Below, piece after piece: positions 5,177-11,929 of a stretch of 11,929 bases of DNA. Each line of letters begins with the position of its first letter. Positions within the stretch are counted from its first letter, which is position 1. Source of the DNA: Verrucomicrobiota bacterium (GTDB lineage: Bacteria > Verrucomicrobiota > Verrucomicrobiia > Limisphaerales > UBA1096); NCBI GenBank assembly GCA_003972865.1, contig QOAX01000028.1, positions 1 through 11,929 on the forward strand, written 5' to 3'. Under the pieces are notes generated by a model that ran no database searches, had not been told where the DNA came from, and worked only from the letters and a program-made list of their open reading frames with translations. The translations under genes were made by a program, and so were the position numbers.

Positions 5177-6796
5177 TCAACGGTTGGGAGAGTCGATGAC
5201 CGGCGGCGTGGGCGCGGTTGCGGGCGAAGGAAGCGGCCGCGCATAGCGGATGCCGTATTCACCGGAGACAGCACGGCGGAAGTTGCCCTGCAAACTGGTG
5301 AGCGGCCAGACGATGAAGATGATGTCGGTGATCAGCCAGATGAACTGCCCCATCCAGCAGAGCAACACCGACCCAATGGTCGGCAGCAGGTACACAAACC
5401 CGAACGTTTTCCAAAATGCCGCCGAGTAGCTGTTGCTGCGGAGCGCAAACCAGCAGCCCGAGTAGTACAATGCAAAAAGATCTCCAAAGAACACCACGGC
5501 AATCAGGCCGCTCATCAATCCCATGATCGAAACGCCAAATAGAGCGTCATCAAAAATCCAGCCCGTCATGAGCATGCTCAACAAAGCCGCCACGATGGGC
5601 AGTGATGCCAACACGATCACTGGCCACATCCAAAACCGCACCATCGCGATGAAGTGGCCGCGCCGGAACTGCCGCTCATCCACCGGTGTCACGAGAATCT
5701 GCTCAAGCGCGCCGCTGGCCTTTGCCTCGTAGATGGTCGTCACCGCGTGGCGTGCCACCTCGAGCCGAATCCAAAACGATCCCACCCAAACCAACAGGGC
5801 CATAAATATCCACACGTCATCAATTCCGACGCCAGCCAAGGCCATGAGGCCCAGCAACGCCAATCCACCTGTGATCATCAAAGCCACCAGCAACCGCCGG
5901 GAGGTCCTGAAGGAGCGCATGCGCCAAACCAGCCAACCGGCCGGGTTGGCGTCCAGCATCGCCGACTGCCTGTCGGCGCTTGGCTGCAAACTGTCGCCGT
6001 CCGTTCGCTTGGCCAAGTTGGGAACCTGTGGTCTTAACTTGGTCTCGCGCCAGCGGTGCGGAATGATCCAAGAGGCCAAGGCGAGCAGCGCCCCCGAGAC
6101 GGCCAAGCCGCTGCCCAGCCAAGCCCAGTGCCCGCTGAAACCAGCCGCGGGCGTCCCTATCACCGAGGCGGAGGCGTTGTCCATGGCGAATCCGGGGCTG
6201 ACGAAATACAGGGCGCTCGCAGTGCCACCCAACCACTTGTAAATCAGCGGCATCATCGTCACGCTGAGCAGAGAGAAGAACGTCCAGAAAACCGCCCGGC
6301 CGCTGCTCCAACTGAGCGCCGAGAAAAACATCCCCATCGAGAGCGAAAAAATGAGGATGTTCAGCAGCGCGCCCGCCGTCCGCCAGAACTGATCGTTCGT
6401 CACGCCACCCATCAGCAGCGGCAGCGCCAGTACCGGGAGCACCGCCAGCACACCGTAAAACGACTTGAGCGATGCGGTGATCATCTTGCCCAGCACCACA
6501 TCGTACCCGCGCAGGTCAGTCAGAAACAGCAGGCCAAGCGTGCCGTCGCTTTTCTCGCGCGTGAGCGTGTCGGAGGTCGTCCACAGACCGGCCAGCAAAC
6601 AGTAGGCGAAACAGGCCCAGGCGAGGATGGCGAAGAAAATGTCGCCTTTCATCATGCCGCCCTCCAAATACGCGACTCCCAGCCAGAGACCCCCGAAGCA
6701 CACCGCCACGATGGCGATGATCCAGCGCGACAACCACGAGCCAAGTTTGCGGGAGGCAATCCCGAGTTCGCGCTCGACGATGGGCAGGCTGGTCAT
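5177..6796 (-). CDS. ABC-2-type transporter permease, double-length, second of tandem pair (539 aa)
   Basis: A polytopic membrane protein with many hydrophobic segments. After an N-terminal PIVEREL and a first membrane span comes REKSDGTLGLLFLTDLRG (80-97), the ABC-2 permease motif that follows the coupling region. A second version, YEAKASGALEQILVTPV (356-372), occurs in the C-terminal half, so the protein looks like two permease units fused. The join contains LDANPAGWL (281-289), matched by LDDNPAFWL in the upstream gene. The two neighbouring permeases are clear paralogues (GTLGLLFLT, LRG, DVVLGKM and PLLMGGV shared), most alike in their first halves. It should form the membrane channel of an ABC exporter, but no ATPase gene is in the window. 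The ATG at 6796 lies 15 nt after the upstream stop, and the stop at 5177 lies 32 nt before the preferred start of the secreted hydrolase. One operon is likely. Confidence 0.87.
   Translation of the reverse strand: MTSLPIVERELGIASRKLGSWLSRWIIAIVAVCFGGLWLGVAYLEGGMMKGDIFFAILAWACFAYCLLAGLWTTSDTLTREKSDGTLGLLFLTDLRGYDVVLGKMITASLKSFYGVLAVLPVLALPLLMGGVTNDQFWRTAGALLNILIFSLSMGMFFSALSWSSGRAVFWTFFSLLSVTMMPLIYKWLGGTASALYFVSPGFAMDNASASVIGTPAAGFSGHWAWLGSGLAVSGALLALASWIIPHRWRETKLRPQVPNLAKRTDGDSLQPSADRQSAMLDANPAGWLVWRMRSFRTSRRLLVALMITGGLALLGLMALAGVGIDDVWIFMALLVWVGSFWIRLEVARHAVTTIYEAKASGALEQILVTPVDERQFRRGHFIAMVRFWMWPVIVLASLPIVAALLSMLMTGWIFDDALFGVSIMGLMSGLIAVVFFGDLFALYYSGCWFALRSNSYSAAFWKTFGFVYLLPTIGSVLLCWMGQFIWLITDIIFIVWPLTSLQGNFRRAVSGEYGIRYARPLPSPATAPTPPVIDSPNR
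6008..6017. repeat. CTTGGCCAAG palindrome in the second permease gene
   Basis: Perfect decamer encoding Leu-Ala-Lys (NLAKR, about residues 260-264) in the cytoplasmic linker between the two permease halves. Confidence 0.6.
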
Positions 6797-6811
6797 GTCA
6801 CGGATTCATTT

Positions 6812-8383
6812 TCAGGCACCGGCGGCGCGGGCAACCAATTGACGAAAGTTGATTTTCAAATTGTTCATGGCACGCATCCCCCAAAAAAGATTGTTGCCAA
6901 GGCAAACAAAAAACCAGAGTCCCCAAGCGAATTCTTCATTGAACCAGCCAGGCTGTCTTGGAATCAATAACTGACCAATGGCAACGATTAAAAAAACAAC
7001 GCCCAAAAAAATGATCCATGGCAGGAACAGGATACGCAAAGCCACGCCACTCGCGCTGAAGGATGGTTTGCGGGAAGTCAAACTGAGTTGCATGCCGACA
7101 AAATGCATTGCCCAGATATCTGCCACCAGTATAGCCAAACCGACGAAGTAGTAGGGCCAAGTGTCCCCATCCGAGCCAAACATCATGAACGGAACGGTGG
7201 CCAGCACAAGGCCAAGCGGTAAGCCGAACTGCCACAAAAGTCGCCGCGCCTGGCCAAGTGAGAAATCGCTAAAGTTCAACGGGGTTGCCAGCAGCAACTC
7301 CAGTGCTCCCTCCTGACGATCCTCACGAAACCGATCACACACCGCTGAGACGATCCAACATTTGAAACAGGCAAACGTGCACCATAGCGTGATGAGGTGC
7401 ACCTCCTCACCCAGCCACCATCTGCCATTTTCCAGCAATCCCCACAACCACAACATAAACCCGGCAAACAAAGCCGCCCAAACGAGCAAGGGCCGCCATC
7501 GCCATCGCGCTCCCAGCCAAAAAGCCGGGTTATCGTCGAGCAGCTTGGTTCGGCGTGAAATCGCCTCGGCCGGGCGCAGCTTGGCGATAGCGCTTGGCTT
7601 CGCCTCGCGGTCCTGCCAGGCGCGCGGCGTCCGCCAAACCGAAAACCCAAGCGACACTACGCCAACGCCAAGTGCTGTCGCCAGTGACTGATAAAAAAAA
7701 TGGGAGTTTCCAGAGAAGTTACCACTGAATGCGAGCGGGAACATAGCCCCCGAACTGAAACAGACCAAAAACTGAGACTCTGAACTGTTGATGTGGTTAT
7801 ACGCATCCAACACGATGCTGATGATCGGCAACCCGAAGTTGAGCAGGAGGATGACGAGAAACGTCATACCGATCGCCGCCCGGGTCACCTTGAACTGCGC
7901 CGAGCAGGCCATGCCCACCGAGAGCGACATGAACAGCGTCGCAAACAACACCCCGACCATCCGGCCCACCTCCGCCGGATCCACGCCGCCCATCAGCAGC
8001 GGCACCATCATCACCGGCGCAACCGCCATCAGGCCAAACACCGCCTGCAACGAACAGGCACTCATTTTGCCCAGCACCACGTCGAGCCCGCGCAGGTTCG
8101 TGAGGAACAGCAGACCGAGCGTGCCGTTGCGCTTCTCCTCGCTGAGCGTGTCAGCCGTCAACTGTACGCCGGCCAGGTTGCAGAAGAAAAAGGCAAAGCC
8201 GGCAATCACGCCGAAAATGATCGAGCTGAATTGATGCGGTGGCGTGTTATCCATCCGCATGACAATGAACATCCACGCAAGAACCACAATGGCAGTGAGC
8301 GCCGTAACAAAGCGGATGATCTGGGTTTCCCGCCTGCGGGAGGCCACCAGCAACTCACGACCAACAATGGGAAAGGGATTCAC
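6812..8383 (-). CDS. ABC-2-type transporter permease, double-length, first of tandem pair (523 aa)
   Basis: Paralogue of the next gene: PIVGREL at the N-terminus, EEKRNGTLGLLFLTNLRG (82-99) and DVVLGKM (101-107) in the first half, a linker with LDDNPAFWL (282-290), and a second copy of the permease motif, EDRQEGALELLLATPL (354-369), in the second half. Hydrophobic segments around 25-45, 55-75, 110-135, 140-195 and 230-250, and several after 295, fit a fused pair of ABC-2 membrane domains. The start is GTG at 8383. An in-frame TAA lies six codons upstream, and the PIVGREL alignment with the paralogue supports this choice. No Shine-Dalgarno sequence is seen. The gene lies 70 bp after the AGCS symporter stop and 15 bp before its paralogue. 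The substrate is unknown. Confidence 0.87.
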   Translation of the reverse strand: MNPFPIVGRELLVASRRRETQIIRFVTALTAIVVLAWMFIVMRMDNTPPHQFSSIIFGVIAGFAFFFCNLAGVQLTADTLSEEKRNGTLGLLFLTNLRGLDVVLGKMSACSLQAVFGLMAVAPVMMVPLLMGGVDPAEVGRMVGVLFATLFMSLSVGMACSAQFKVTRAAIGMTFLVILLLNFGLPIISIVLDAYNHINSSESQFLVCFSSGAMFPLAFSGNFSGNSHFFYQSLATALGVGVVSLGFSVWRTPRAWQDREAKPSAIAKLRPAEAISRRTKLLDDNPAFWLGARWRWRPLLVWAALFAGFMLWLWGLLENGRWWLGEEVHLITLWCTFACFKCWIVSAVCDRFREDRQEGALELLLATPLNFSDFSLGQARRLLWQFGLPLGLVLATVPFMMFGSDGDTWPYYFVGLAILVADIWAMHFVGMQLSLTSRKPSFSASGVALRILFLPWIIFLGVVFLIVAIGQLLIPRQPGWFNEEFAWGLWFFVCLGNNLFWGMRAMNNLKINFRQLVARAAGA

Positions 8384-8441
8384 CTTGGGAGTTTCAAGTT
8401 ATCGGTCTCAAGTTTGAAGCCAACCCGTGAACCCGGCGGCA

Positions 8442-8451
8442 CTTGGCCAAG
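8442..8451. repeat. CTTGGCCAAG palindrome, intergenic copy after the symporter gene
   Basis: Perfect decamer 2 bp beyond the AGCS stop codon (8454-8456) on the minus strand, in the 70-bp gap before the first permease. No T-run follows, so it is not an intrinsic terminator. Confidence 0.6.
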
Positions 8452-8453
8452 CG

Positions 8454-10322
8454 CTACTGGGTTTTTTCGAACTCGCCTTTTTTCAGCTTGTCGAGGTAGT
8501 CGTTCAAGTCGGACTTCACGCCGCCGGCAAGGAAGTAGAGGCCAAGCACGTTCGGGAACGCCATACCAAGGATCATCAGGTCACCGAAGTCGAGAACGTT
8601 GGTCGATGTGATGATCGACCCGAGGAACACCATTAGCAGGAACAGCCACCGATAGACCATCGAGGAACCGTCCCCAAAGAGCCATGCCCAGCAGCGCTCG
8701 CCGTAGTACGACCACGAGATCATCGTGCTGAAGGCAAACAGCACCACCGCCACCGACAGGATATACGGGAACCAGACAATCTCCGCTTCAAACACCTTTG
8801 AAGTCAGGCCGGCGCCGTTGTTGGCCTCGGCAAACGGCTTGGCCACCTCAGCCGCCGAGCCGCCCTCATAGTGCCCGGTGATGACGATCACCAGGCCGGT
8901 CATCGTGCAAACGATGATCGTGTCGATGAACGGCTCGAGCAGCGCCACGATGCCCTCGCGAACGGGATACTTCGTCCTGGCCGCAGAATGGGCAATCGCC
9001 GCCGAGCCGACGCCGGCCTCGTTGGAAAACGCCGCCCGCTTGAAGCCGATCACCAGCACGCCGATGAAGCCGCCCCAGGCCGCTCCCGGATTGAAGGCGC
9101 TGTCGATGATTGTCCCAAACGCGGCGGGGATTTCAGAAGCGTGCCGGAACAACACCGCCAGGCAGGTCAGCAGGTAAATGCCGCACATGGCCGGCACAAT
9201 TTTCTCGGCGGTCAGCGCGATGCGCTTGATGCCACCGATAATGACCAGGCCGGTCAGCACCGCCATGACCAGCCCAAACACCCAGCGGTGATCCGCCAGC
9301 CAAGGAAGCGTTTCCTGCACCGCATTCAGCGACTGGTTGACCTGAAACGTATTGCCACCACCGAACGAGCCGCCGATGCATAGGATGGCAAACAGAACAG
9401 CGAGCACTTTTCCGAACCCACCGAACCCCTTTTCGGCCAAGCCCTTGGTAAGGTAAAACATCGCCCCGCCCATGACGCGGCCGTCTGGCCTTGTCTCGCG
9501 GTACTTTTGGCCCAGCGTACACTCGGTGAACTTCGACGACATGCCGAGGAACCCGGCGATGATCATCCAGAAAATCGCACCCGGCCCACCGAGGCTGACG
9601 GCGATGGCCACGCCGGCGATGTTGCCCAAGCCAACCGTCGCCGAAAGCGCAGAGGAGAGCGCTTGAAAATGACTGACCTCGCCCTCGGCGTCGGGGTTGT
9701 CGTATTTGCCACGGACGACATCGATCGCGTGCTTGAAACCGCGAAAGTTGATGAACCCCATCCGGATAGTGAAAAAAATGGCCCCCACGACCAGCCAACC
9801 CACAACCAAGGGAATTGTGGGGCTATCTGGTTCCCACTCGATATTGACGCTCAAGCCAGTTCCACTACCACCTGTCGCTGACACTGGATTTTCTGGAATT
9901 TCGGAATAAAGGCCGGCACCCTCAATAGTCAGTTCCTGAACTTCGCCATTGTTTACGATTTTGACACTAAACTTAGTTTTATTAGTTTCGGCACCATCTG
10001 CCGTTTTTCCACCCTCAATGATAACCACATCACCAACCGCATAACCGCTTCCGCCCGCCTCTATTTTCACCTCCTTAACCTGATCTCCTACTTTATCAAA
10101 AGTCCAGATTGGGTAAAAAAATACAGCGCCAATCTTACCCACAATCCAACCGGCCACTGCATCCACTTGATCAGAAACACCTTTCTCATCTTCTACCTCC
10201 TGCGCAAATGCCGGAGCAACGGAAAGAGTTAACGCCATTAAAACGACGAAGAAACGGCGGATCACGCTAACCGATAAAAAACAATTTTTTTGTCCTGAGA
10301 ACGCCTTGCTGTTTTGTTTCAT
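8454..10322 (-). CDS. AGCS-family sodium:alanine symporter with inserted N-terminal beta domain (622 aa)
   Basis: From about residue 168 to the end this is a full amino acid carrier of the alanine/glycine:cation symporter family: MGFINFRGFKHAIDVVRGKYD (188-208), HFQALSSALSATVGLGNIAGVA (218-239), GGPGAIFWM (245-253), FSNEAGVGSAAIAHSA (432-447) and FSTMISWSYYGERCWAW (531-547). It should import alanine, glycine or similar amino acids with Na+. The N-terminus is unusual. Residues 21-41 look like a signal peptide (RRFFVVLMALTLSVAPAFAQ), 52-73 is a hydrophobic segment, and about 82-163 is a glycine-rich, beta-strand-like insert with GGSGYAVGDVVIIEGG (90-105) and GAGLYSEIPENP...GGSGTG (136-156). The insert DNA (about 9834-10079) is AT-richer than the rest of the gene. 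ATG start, no Shine-Dalgarno sequence. A terminator lies 21 bp upstream, so either a promoter overlaps it or expression relies on read-through. Confidence 0.93.
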   Translation of the reverse strand: MKQNSKAFSGQKNCFLSVSVIRRFFVVLMALTLSVAPAFAQEVEDEKGVSDQVDAVAGWIVGKIGAVFFYPIWTFDKVGDQVKEVKIEAGGSGYAVGDVVIIEGGKTADGAETNKTKFSVKIVNNGEVQELTIEGAGLYSEIPENPVSATGGSGTGLSVNIEWEPDSPTIPLVVGWLVVGAIFFTIRMGFINFRGFKHAIDVVRGKYDNPDAEGEVSHFQALSSALSATVGLGNIAGVAIAVSLGGPGAIFWMIIAGFLGMSSKFTECTLGQKYRETRPDGRVMGGAMFYLTKGLAEKGFGGFGKVLAVLFAILCIGGSFGGGNTFQVNQSLNAVQETLPWLADHRWVFGLVMAVLTGLVIIGGIKRIALTAEKIVPAMCGIYLLTCLAVLFRHASEIPAAFGTIIDSAFNPGAAWGGFIGVLVIGFKRAAFSNEAGVGSAAIAHSAARTKYPVREGIVALLEPFIDTIIVCTMTGLVIVITGHYEGGSAAEVAKPFAEANNGAGLTSKVFEAEIVWFPYILSVAVVLFAFSTMISWSYYGERCWAWLFGDGSSMVYRWLFLLMVFLGSIITSTNVLDFGDLMILGMAFPNVLGLYFLAGGVKSDLNDYLDKLKKGEFEKTQ

Positions 10323-10343
10323 TTCGATTGTTCAGGTTTACCC

Positions 10344-10377
10344 AAAAAAAGAGCCGGGTTTCGGCCCGGCCCTTTTT
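10344..10377 (-). terminator. intrinsic (possibly bidirectional) terminator after the second prepilin-like gene
   Basis: GCCGGG-TTTCGG-CCCGGC (10353-10370 on the plus strand) forms a strong 6-bp GC stem, flanked by seven A's on one side (10344-10350) and five T's on the other (10373-10377). Read on the minus strand it is a GC hairpin followed by CTC and seven T's, 23 nt after the prepilin-like stop codon, hence a Rho-independent terminator. It also sits only 21 nt before the symporter start codon, so it may attenuate read-through into that gene. Confidence 0.8.
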
Positions 10378-10399
10378 CAAAAATCTTGTTTCAAAGCGA

Positions 10400-11203
10400 C
10401 TATTGCGTGAACGGGTTGAAATATTTATCAACCAAGCGAGGGTTTTTCTGAATCCTTAGGAGTTCGTCCGCTTTGATGCTTTGGGCGTGTCCATCGAAAT
10501 AGGCAGCATTAATTCTACCCTTGTGCATGACATGAAGCATGTCGCCCAAAGCACTCACACCGCTACCGCTTCCATAGGCGGTTCCGCCTGGGTGAAAGCT
10601 CGCATTGCGCATGGAGTGAGGATCCTCGTTAAGCAGCAGGAACTTGTCTGACGGGTTTTTAACCACCGTGTATTTGATCCCGGGATGTACGCCACCTGTC
10701 TGGCCGTTCATGTAACTGGTCATGCTCATGTTCACCCGCAACGCCAAACCGATATCACCGGTGCTCGGACAGCGGTAGACCCCATAAACTTTTCTATTCC
10801 GGGTGTCGGGTCTCCCTCTAATGCGGATGATGTCCTGACTGGTCACATGGGTGAAAATCGATCCCGCCTCGGCATGGAAGGCAATATTGGGATCAAACCT
10901 GGTCCAGTCCCTGTTTCTTTGCAGAACCGCATCACCCGGGCCGCCCCAGACCCAGTCCTCCTCCCAGTTCCGGTCGGTCGATCCAGCAAACGGCAAGTGC
11001 CCATCATAATCATCCTTGTACATGTAGATGCCAAGGGCGACCTGCCGCATGTTGTTGAGGCACTTGATCGCGCGTCCACTTTCCTTGGCGCTGGCCAGGG
11101 CAGGCAGCAGCAGGGCGGCCAAAATCGCGATGATGGCGATCACGACCAGCAGTTCGATCAGCGTGAATCCCCGTTTTTTTTGATCATGGAAAACCGGTTT
11201 CAT
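10400..11203 (-). CDS. prepilin-like secreted protein with H-X9-DG motif (267 aa)
   Basis: The N-terminal prepilin signal is canonical: basic leader ending KKRG12, cleavage before Phe13, FTLIELLVVIAIIAILAALL and the conserved Glu17 at mature +5. Cys48 in CLNNMRQ and RCPS (144-147) follow the pattern of the family, and the C-terminus carries His227-X9-Asp237-Gly238 (HKGRINAAYFDG). Length and layout fit the DUF1559-type prepilin-like proteins, whose function is unknown; a surface, fibre or envelope role is inferred from the signal. ATG at 11203, no Shine-Dalgarno sequence. A run of eight A's encodes Gln-Lys-Lys right before the cleavage site. It has its own terminator at 10344-10377. The first 45 residues are nearly the same as in the gene at 174-1061, while the rest is strongly diverged. 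Confidence 0.9.
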   Translation of the reverse strand: MKPVFHDQKKRGFTLIELLVVIAIIAILAALLLPALASAKESGRAIKCLNNMRQVALGIYMYKDDYDGHLPFAGSTDRNWEEDWVWGGPGDAVLQRNRDWTRFDPNIAFHAEAGSIFTHVTSQDIIRIRGRPDTRNRKVYGVYRCPSTGDIGLALRVNMSMTSYMNGQTGGVHPGIKYTVVKNPSDKFLLLNEDPHSMRNASFHPGGTAYGSGSGVSALGDMLHVMHKGRINAAYFDGHAQSIKADELLRIQKNPRLVDKYFNPFTQ

Positions 11204-11220
11204 TTTATTGCGGTGGGAAA

Positions 11221-11248
11221 ATTAACCTTGTTTCCTGCAAAATGCCAA
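11221..11248 (-). promoter_or_regulatory. possible promoter of the second prepilin-like gene
   Basis: TTGGCA (11248-11243, five of six to TTGACA), 16-nt spacer, GTTAAT (11226-11221, four of six to TATAAT) on the minus strand, 17 nt before the ATG. The region is AT-rich and would give a very short leader. Sequence match only. Confidence 0.3.
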
Positions 11249-11305
11249 CGATTTTTTCATCCTAATAACAGTGGGTTTTGAGGTTTTTGGGTGCTGACAA
11301 GATGC

Positions 11306-11319
11306 CTGAATCAATTCAG
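11306..11319. repeat. small inverted repeat after the third prepilin-like gene
   Basis: CTGAAT-CA-ATTCAG is a perfect 6-bp inverted repeat 1 bp beyond the stop codon at 11321-11323. It could be an operator-like palindrome or a weak 5-bp hairpin with a TCAA loop. No T-run follows on the minus strand, so a terminator role is unsupported. Confidence 0.3.
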
Positions 11320-11320
11320 T

Positions 11321-11929
11321 TTAGTCCTCCATGTACCAGAATGAGTGAACCACGCGCTTTCTCCCGTCAATCGCCCAAAGCGCCTGAAAGGAGACCCGCT
11401 CGACATGGCCATCCAGGAGCGTGTTGTTGGAGCCGTTGCTGTGAACTGTCGGGCGGCCAAAGTTGAACGGCGTCTCGGGATACTGCGGCATCGTGTCCAC
11501 TTTCCCGTCCCGGTTGAAGTCAACGGTGAACCGATAGGCCTGATCCACCGGCGAATACACGTAGTGCGTCACCGTGTCCATGAACATCATCGCGGCGGAC
11601 GGATTCCGAATGCGCGAGACGTTCAGTGGCGGCGTCCGGTTGCCATAATAGAACGGGCCGCTGAGCGGGTCGCCATAGGCGCCAAAGTTCGCCCCGATCC
11701 AGCAGTTCCACGCACTTGAGGATTTCTTGGAACGCGAAAACGGAACCAGCCCCACGCTCCCGCCGGGGCACTTGCGGAGTTCATAGTTGTAAACCTCCCT
11801 TTGGGTGAAGAACTTCCCGTCATCGGTCTGCTTTGCGACGTAGGGGGCCAGCTTGGCGTGCCAAAATGCCTTCGTGTAATCTGTGGATAAATCGCCAAAG
11901 AGCGGCAGCAAATCGTCGTAATCATCCAG
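11321..11929 (-). CDS. prepilin-like protein, C-terminal part, cut by right window edge
   Basis: The reading frame is open to base 11929 with no ATG, so the N-terminus, presumably with the prepilin signal, lies outside the window. The visible 202 residues include RKCPGG, matching the KCP motif of the two other prepilin-like proteins, a stretch FNRDGKVDTMPQYPETPFNFGRP split by no stop, and the C-terminal His-X9-Asp-Gly motif (HSNGSNNTLLDGH), which identifies the family. A short tail ends WYMED. It is probably a separate transcription unit from the next prepilin-like gene, given the 117-bp gap with its own promoter-like sequence. Assignment to the family rests on the C-terminal motif only. Confidence 0.75.
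   Translation of the reverse strand: MDDYDDLLPLFGDLSTDYTKAFWHAKLAPYVAKQTDDGKFFTQREVYNYELRKCPGGSVGLVPFSRSKKSSSAWNCWIGANFGAYGDPLSGPFYYGNRTPPLNVSRIRNPSAAMMFMDTVTHYVYSPVDQAYRFTVDFNRDGKVDTMPQYPETPFNFGRPTVHSNGSNNTLLDGHVERVSFQALWAIDGRKRVVHSFWYMED

Noticed and set aside
8384..8453. Direct CAAGTT copies and short TTCAA/TTGAA inverted repeats between the symporter and permease genes
   Set aside because: Six-base repeats in 70 bp with no stable stem or T-run; too weak to call a regulatory element or terminator.
6056..8611. Plus-strand open frames opposite the two permeases and the symporter end (6056-6970, 7793-8611)
   Set aside because: Low-complexity Arg/His/Gln/Glu-rich translations with no hydrophobic or domain pattern; the minus strand encodes clear membrane proteins.
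10323..10399. Riboswitch upstream of the amino acid symporter
   Set aside because: The only structure is a simple terminator-type hairpin; there is no room or motif for a glycine or other aptamer.

Overview
The window most likely comes from a Verrucomicrobiota (or related PVC-group) chromosome. The basis is three prepilin-like secreted proteins with the H-X9-DG C-terminal motif, which are very numerous in that phylum, an AGCS sodium:alanine symporter of the type common there, a secreted transglutaminase/hydrolase fusion, and almost no Shine-Dalgarno sequences. The phylum is inferred from gene content; no rRNA or marker gene is present. Base composition is moderately GC-rich with local AT-rich patches. 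There is no prophage, transposase or CRISPR array.

Layout, left to right. At 1-74 (minus strand) lies the 5' half of a tRNA-Leu(UAA). After the first anticodon base it runs into sequence that cannot complete a tRNA but resembles the start of a tRNA group I intron; the window edge cuts it. A possible promoter for it lies at 121-148. A prepilin-like gene follows (174-1061, minus). The gap to the divergent SDR oxidoreductase gene (1248-2021, plus) holds an 18-codon fossil of the 3' end of a gene homologous to the hydrolase at 2796-5144. The SDR gene converges, with a 3-bp gap, on a TauE/SafE-type membrane protein (2025-2777, minus).

The centre is a tight minus-strand cluster, transcribed right to left: two tandem double-length ABC-2-type permeases (8383-6812 and 6796-5177, 15 nt apart), the secreted transglutaminase + alpha/beta-hydrolase fusion (5144-2796) and the TauE/SafE protein (2777-2025). 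No ABC ATPase is in the window. A plausible but unproven reading is an export or envelope module whose secreted enzyme acts outside the cytoplasmic membrane, with the TauE-like protein moving a small anion or product.

Upstream lie an AGCS symporter (8454-10322), whose N-terminus carries a signal-peptide-like segment and an AT-rich, glycine-rich inserted beta domain, then an intrinsic terminator (10344-10377), a second prepilin-like gene (10400-11203) and a third prepilin-like gene cut by the right edge (11321-11929).

The most unusual DNA-level signal is a palindromic decamer, CTTGGCCAAG, present seven times in about 12 kb in genes (two reading frames) and between genes. It behaves like a highly iterated palindrome. 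No gap without a gene exceeds 300 bases.
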